Assembly: GCA_047636495.1 (NCBI GenBank)
Contig: JBLILH010000041.1
Coordinates: 1 to 19,590, forward strand
Direction of reading: 5' to 3'
Length of the DNA stretch: 19,590 bases
Origin: Endobugula sp047636495
GTDB taxonomy: Bacteria > Pseudomonadota > Gammaproteobacteria > Pseudomonadales > Cellvibrionaceae
Shown here: in pieces, positions 16,170 through 19,590 of the stretch
How the letters are laid out: every line of letters begins with the position of its first letter
How positions within the stretch are numbered: position 1 is the stretch's first letter
The notes under the pieces: model-generated
Told to the model about the DNA's origin: nothing
Seen by the model: only the letters and a program-made list of their open reading frames with translations
The model's database searches: none
Made by a program: the position numbers and the translations under genes

Positions 16170-16326
16170 ATTAATATGACGTCGGATTGCTAAAATTCCG
16201 GGTTAATTCTCGCCTCAAATAAAGTTATCTATGCTATATGATGTGGATGAGGCATCAGGGATGTTACGAAATATGCTCTAAGTCTGTTTTAGTTCTAACA
16301 GAGAAAAACTTATTTTTGAAGCGTCT

Positions 16327-17034
16327 TTATTGATAGTGGTTAATCTGAAGTACAGTATGAATAGCTGTATGTATTTGAATTCTTGCCATATCAAATACGT
16401 CATTACTATTTTTTTTATCCAACAAAATCGATAACTCAGTGCAAGCAATAACGACTGGTGCCTGTCGCTGGTAGTGATGAATAAGATGGTTGTAATATTG
16501 GTGGTCTTGATGGGTTTCAATTTTTTTGTACGTTCGCTGCCTTATTAAATCTACCTGTTTAGTGTGCTCGTCACTCATGTATATTACTGTTATATCTCGT
16601 AGAGAAAAGTAGCTGACAATCCAATTGCAATGGCTGGTATATGCTGAACCGATGATAACGACTGTATTAATATTTTCTTCACGTAATATTTTTACGGCGG
16701 CATCTAAAGGGTGAATTATTTTTGTTCTGATAGGGAAGTATTTTTTTTCTGTCAGGCGATCTATTGTTTCATGTAGCGTGATATTTGGAATGATAAGTAC
16801 GTCTACATCTTCTTTAAATAAGTCTATTTTTTTTAGCCATAAAGGCTCTAAGTATGTAAATTGATCCGGTAGATATTGGTTAATAGTAGTAAAGTCAACA
16901 CCAATTGTCGTTAGGGTAGAGCCATCGTTTAGTAATTGATTATTGTCATAAAGAAGACTGATCTGCTCTTTGTAAAACTGAACGGTTCTCTCTCCCGTGG
17001 CTATTAATCCTAATGATATTTTTTTCTTTTTCAT
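16327..17034 (-). CDS. Aspartate/glutamate racemase-family protein lacking the first catalytic cysteine
   Basis: A 235-residue two-lobe protein of the Asp/Glu/hydantoin racemase superfamily. The N-lobe opens SLGLIATGERTVQFY, where family members have a GGxGPxAT phosphate-like loop. The second catalytic site is present: VIACTELSILL with Cys198. At the first site the family has PCNTxH; here residues 82-88 read IPNITLH, so Asn84 stands where the catalytic cysteine should be, with His88 kept. E. coli YgeA also has a non-Cys residue (Thr) at this site, so racemase, epimerase or a one-base enzyme such as a decarboxylase/isomerase are all possible. Its ATG is one base after the egtD stop, so it is almost surely co-transcribed with egtB-egtD. 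No link between this family and ergothioneine is known to me. Confidence 0.8.
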   Translation of the reverse strand: MKKKKISLGLIATGERTVQFYKEQISLLYDNNQLLNDGSTLTTIGVDFTTINQYLPDQFTYLEPLWLKKIDLFKEDVDVLIIPNITLHETIDRLTEKKYFPIRTKIIHPLDAAVKILREENINTVVIIGSAYTSHCNWIVSYFSLRDITVIYMSDEHTKQVDLIRQRTYKKIETHQDHQYYNHLIHHYQRQAPVVIACTELSILLDKKNSNDVFDMARIQIHTAIHTVLQINHYQ

Positions 17035-17035
17035 C

Positions 17036-17983
17036 TTATCGTTTTGTTAAAACTATATCGGCAAAGTATTCTTGATTGTCGGTAAATTTTTCATCTATAC
17101 GTAGCGAGGTATCTAGAATGATATCGTGTAAAATATCACCATTGTATTTTCTGGAAATCTCTGTGTGAATTTTTTCACCCTCGTCGAATTGATATACTTT
17201 CCCTGTTGCTTTAATTTCTACTTCTTGGTTGCATTTACTTTCCAAATAGCTTTTTGCAATACCATCTTTTTTATCGTGCTCAGGCGTATGTTCAAATTTA
17301 TCTAAGTCAAACGTGCCATCCAGTTCATTATTGATGCGTTCTAATAAATTGATATTGAACGCACGGGTTATTCCCTTGTCGTCATTGTAAGCAGGTAAGA
17401 TAACGGAAGCCGGTTTGATCAGGTCAACACCTAGCAATAACTTATCGCCACCGTTTACATTATCACTTAACTGTTGCAAAAACTTTTTTGCATTTTCATC
17501 CGGCATATTGCCAATATTTGAACCTAAGAATAAAACGACTTTCGGGTGGTCGTTATCCTTTAATGAATGTACATTATTGAAATAATCGCCATGTTTTGGT
17601 TTTACTGATGTTTTGGGTAGGTGCACATTAATGTCTTGTGCTAACTTATCGAGTAGATTTTTAGAAATATCAATAGGTATATAGTCATATTGAAAGCCAC
17701 GATCGTTCAATGCTGCCAATAATTCCCGAATTTTAGTTCCGTCACCTGCACCTAATTCATTCAATTCAAAATAAGTCGAAGGTAATAATTCAAGGCAATA
17801 AATAATATTGTTTGACTGCAAAGTAAAGATTTCCATTTCTGCTCGAGTCAAATAATATTCGGGCATCCCCATTATTTTAAAAAATAATTCATCACCTTGT
17901 GTATTATAAAAATATTTAGATGATAATGTCTTTTTGGAATGGCTTAATCCTTCATCTACATATTTTGCAAACTGTTCAATCAT
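17036..17983 (-). CDS. egtD: L-histidine N-alpha-methyltransferase EgtD (hercynine synthesis)
   Basis: A 315-residue SAM-dependent enzyme that trimethylates the alpha-amino group of histidine to hercynine. The N-terminus has SSKYFYNTQGDELFFKIMGMPEYYLTR (in parts, 21-47), typical of the family. The SAM site is ELGAGDGTK (76-84), with IDIS further on (104-107). FLGSNIGN (152-159) holds Asn156, and DLIKP is at 187-191. AYNDDKGITRAFNINLL (198-214) and HTEISRKY (273-280) supply Tyr199 and Glu275/Ser277, which match the histidine-binding residues of mycobacterial EgtD. It starts 38 bases after the egtB stop and ends one base before the racemase-like gene. The region is AT-rich compared with the topA-nagZ block. 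Confidence 0.93.
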   Translation of the reverse strand: MIEQFAKYVDEGLSHSKKTLSSKYFYNTQGDELFFKIMGMPEYYLTRAEMEIFTLQSNNIIYCLELLPSTYFELNELGAGDGTKIRELLAALNDRGFQYDYIPIDISKNLLDKLAQDINVHLPKTSVKPKHGDYFNNVHSLKDNDHPKVVLFLGSNIGNMPDENAKKFLQQLSDNVNGGDKLLLGVDLIKPASVILPAYNDDKGITRAFNINLLERINNELDGTFDLDKFEHTPEHDKKDGIAKSYLESKCNQEVEIKATGKVYQFDEGEKIHTEISRKYNGDILHDIILDTSLRIDEKFTDNQEYFADIVLTKR

Positions 17984-18021
17984 CGTTTTATAACCTGTTT
18001 TTTTAATTACGGTTTAAGAGT

Positions 18022-19206
18022 TTATTTGATTAGCCGAATACCTGTATATTGCCACTGAAAATGCGGATGAAAAAAGTTACGATATGTATGTCGTGAATGA
18101 TCTGGTGAGGTGACACTAGAAGCACCTCGTAGTACCATTTGGTTAATCATGAATTTGCCATTATATTCACCGACTACACCTTCGCTAATGGCAAAGCCTG
18201 GGTAGGGTAAATAGGCTGAAGATGTCCACTCCCAACGTTCTCCCCAGTTAAGGTGGCGACTGGCAATTTCCCATTCAAATTCTGTAGGTAGGCGATGTCC
18301 TTTCCAGTGAGCAAAAGCATTAGCTTCATAATATGATATATGACATACCCTTGCATCCAGATCAATTGCTTGTAAGCCTGCAAGGGTATAGTCAAACCAC
18401 ACACCGTTTATATTGTGCCAATATAATGGATGGGTAATGTTTTCAGCACATATCCAAGACCAGCCTTCGTCAAGCCAGTATGAAAAATCTGTATAAGCCC
18501 CCGCATCAATAAAGGCAATAAATTCTCTGTTGGTGACTAATGCCGTTGATATTTGATAGTCGTGCAGATAAACTTTATGGCGTCCCAGTTCATTATCGAA
18601 GCAAAAATTTTTATCGCTATGGTCTGTGTTATGACCTATAAAATAAACCCCTTCGTCGATACTAATCCAGTCAGCTTTTGCTAAGGTTTTTTTATCTTTA
18701 TCAAAGACGGAGTGTCTATCATAAACAGGAAAGGTAGGGTTATATGATAGGGTATATTTTATATCGGTAAGTAATAACTCTTGATGCTGCTGTTCGTGTT
18801 GTATACCTAACCTGATAAGTTCGTTAATGCGAGATCGTTTGCCCTCGTTCATGCCTACAATAGCGACGTTCAATAATTGAGCTATATACCTATCTACATG
18901 ATGCCGGTAGGCATAAACAGTCTCTACCGTAGGGCGTGTCATGAGGCCTCTATCGGTACGCACAGCGCGTTCGCCTATTCCTTGATAATAACTATTAAAT
19001 AAAAAGCCAAAATCCGTATCAAAAACGACATAGTCGTTAAGATATGTACTCAGTAGCATTTCCTCGAAGAACCATGTGGTATGAGCTAAGTGCCACTTAG
19101 GTGGGCTGGTGAAGTCTGCCGCTTGTGGAATGTAGTCTTCGGTCTGGAGTGGCTTACAAAGTACTTCCGTATAGCCTCTAGTCGTCTTAAATTGTTCTAG
19201 TAGCAT
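18022..19206 (-). CDS. egtB: Hercynine oxygenase / ergothioneine sulfoxide synthase EgtB
   Basis: A 394-residue non-haem iron enzyme that uses oxygen to join the sulfur of a thiol donor to carbon 2 of the hercynine imidazole. The DinB_2 domain opens the protein and has WHLAHTTWFFE with His42, then HEQQHQE with His137, His141 and Glu143, the expected iron site. A C-terminal FGE-sulfatase domain runs from about 180 to the end, with LPTEFEWE, ERWEWTSS-YLPYPGF and RGASSVTSPDHSRHTYRNFF. No methyltransferase domain is fused, so this is not an OvoA. I start at 19206 because GGAAAAG lies just upstream and the sequence then begins as family members do; the longer frame to 19278 adds 24 residues of no likeness. 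It leads the operon with egtD and the racemase-like gene. No egtA, egtC or egtE is present. Confidence 0.93.
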   Translation of the reverse strand: MLLEQFKTTRGYTEVLCKPLQTEDYIPQAADFTSPPKWHLAHTTWFFEEMLLSTYLNDYVVFDTDFGFLFNSYYQGIGERAVRTDRGLMTRPTVETVYAYRHHVDRYIAQLLNVAIVGMNEGKRSRINELIRLGIQHEQQHQELLLTDIKYTLSYNPTFPVYDRHSVFDKDKKTLAKADWISIDEGVYFIGHNTDHSDKNFCFDNELGRHKVYLHDYQISTALVTNREFIAFIDAGAYTDFSYWLDEGWSWICAENITHPLYWHNINGVWFDYTLAGLQAIDLDARVCHISYYEANAFAHWKGHRLPTEFEWEIASRHLNWGERWEWTSSAYLPYPGFAISEGVVGEYNGKFMINQMVLRGASSVTSPDHSRHTYRNFFHPHFQWQYTGIRLIK

Positions 19207-19424
19207 GCTATCTTTTCCGCAACTTATGAATATTAAGAATAACAAATACCGAGAGATATTCGAAGTGCATTCATACATTAAATATATCAGTATATCTAAT
19301 GTTCATTAAAAGGTATTTTTTTATGGTGTTAATGCTAAAAAAAAGGATTTTTAAAGAAGCCCCTTATGTCAGACTAGTTGTCACCCCTTAAAATCAAAAT
19401 ATGGGGGCGGAAAATGAGTGAATC
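19207..19424. other. AT-rich spacer between egtB and the insertion sequence
   Basis: 218 bases with no gene. The egtB promoter should be here but no clear -35/-10 pair stands out in the AT-rich sequence. The right part from 19367 probably belongs to the insertion sequence. Confidence 0.5.
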
Positions 19425-19590
19425 ATGTCCCATTATTCCAGTGAACGTAAAGCAGTGATCCTAAACAAATTATTACCTCCATTGAATATGGCGGTAGCAG
19501 AGGTGGCTAGAGAGGCAGGCGTATCGGCACAAACGTTATATAATTGGCGCTCCAAAGCTAAAGAATCAGGATTGCCCGTGCCCGGTAAGA
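19367..19590 (+). mobile_element. Left end of an insertion sequence, cut by the window edge
   Basis: A transposase-type helix-turn-helix gene starts at 19425 and runs off the window. The element boundary is likely near 19367, where TGTCAGACTAGTTGTCACCC could be a terminal inverted repeat of TG...CA type. The right end is not visible, so repeat and target duplication cannot be checked. The family (IS3-like) is inferred from the HTH protein. Confidence 0.5.
19425..19590 (+). CDS. Transposase helix-turn-helix protein (IS3 OrfA-like), partial
   Basis: The 55 visible residues begin MSHYSSERKAVILNKLLPP and continue with the helix-turn-helix MAVAEVAREAGVSAQTLYNWR, then KAKESGLPVPGK at the edge. This pattern (ERK...KLLPP, VAEVARE.GVS..TLYNWR) is common in OrfA-type transposase subunits that bind the element ends. 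The ATG at 19425 is chosen because it begins this pattern; the nearby ATG at 19414 is in another frame and stops after 14 codons. The 3' part and any DDE catalytic ORF lie outside the window. Confidence 0.8.
   Translation, partial: MSHYSSERKAVILNKLLPPLNMAVAEVAREAGVSAQTLYNWRSKAKESGLPVPGK

Noticed and set aside
16170..16326. Possible terminators between the cold-shock gene and the racemase-like gene
   Set aside because: Only short stems (TCTGTT/AACAGA with an 8-base loop, CGGA/TCCG) without T-runs are seen.
1..19590. CRISPR array, rRNA, complete prophage or integrative element
   Set aside because: No regularly spaced repeats, rRNA motifs, integrase or structural phage genes were seen; only IS fragments at both edges.

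Overview
The window reads as chromosomal DNA of a gammaproteobacterium. Gene order and protein sequence recall the Pseudomonas/Cellvibrio side of the class: topA, sulA, lexA, nagZ and a PA3004-type S-methyl-5'-thioinosine phosphorylase lie together, and the gloB-mltD pair is as in many gammaproteobacteria. Base composition is moderate in the housekeeping part and visibly more AT-rich at the right end. No species can be named from sequence alone.

Layout. 1-410 is scar DNA: a 5'-truncated IS21-type istB fragment on the minus strand (running off the left edge), then a decayed open frame with RTX-like Gly/Asn repeats on the plus strand. 664-1755 encodes a 2Fe-2S/FAD/NAD(P)H oxidoreductase. Convergent to it, gloB (4716-3847) and mltD (3656-1899) run on the minus strand. 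comEC (4895-7486) is divergent from gloB. An unrecognised membrane-anchored coiled-coil protein (8394-7582) is divergent from topA (8787-11528). topA and the minus-strand lexA-sulA pair converge on a perfect 23-bp hairpin. Divergent from lexA are nagZ and a 4-base-overlapping purine phosphoribosyltransferase gene (hpt), followed by the thioinosine phosphorylase and a cold-shock-domain gene. From 16327 to 19206, on the minus strand, lies a compact three-gene set: egtB (ergothioneine sulfoxide synthase), egtD (histidine trimethylase) and an Asp/Glu racemase-like gene 1 base downstream of egtD. 19425 to the end is the start of another insertion sequence.

How the genes work together. lexA-sulA is an SOS regulator and its division-inhibitor target. 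hpt and the thioinosine phosphorylase form a plausible salvage line (methylthioinosine to hypoxanthine to IMP) beside the wall-recycling enzyme nagZ. EgtD converts histidine to hercynine and EgtB adds sulfur from a thiol donor. The racemase-like protein is the unexplained partner: it keeps one catalytic cysteine (Cys198) and has Asn84 in place of the other. This AT-rich operon next to an IS is the most interesting part of the window.
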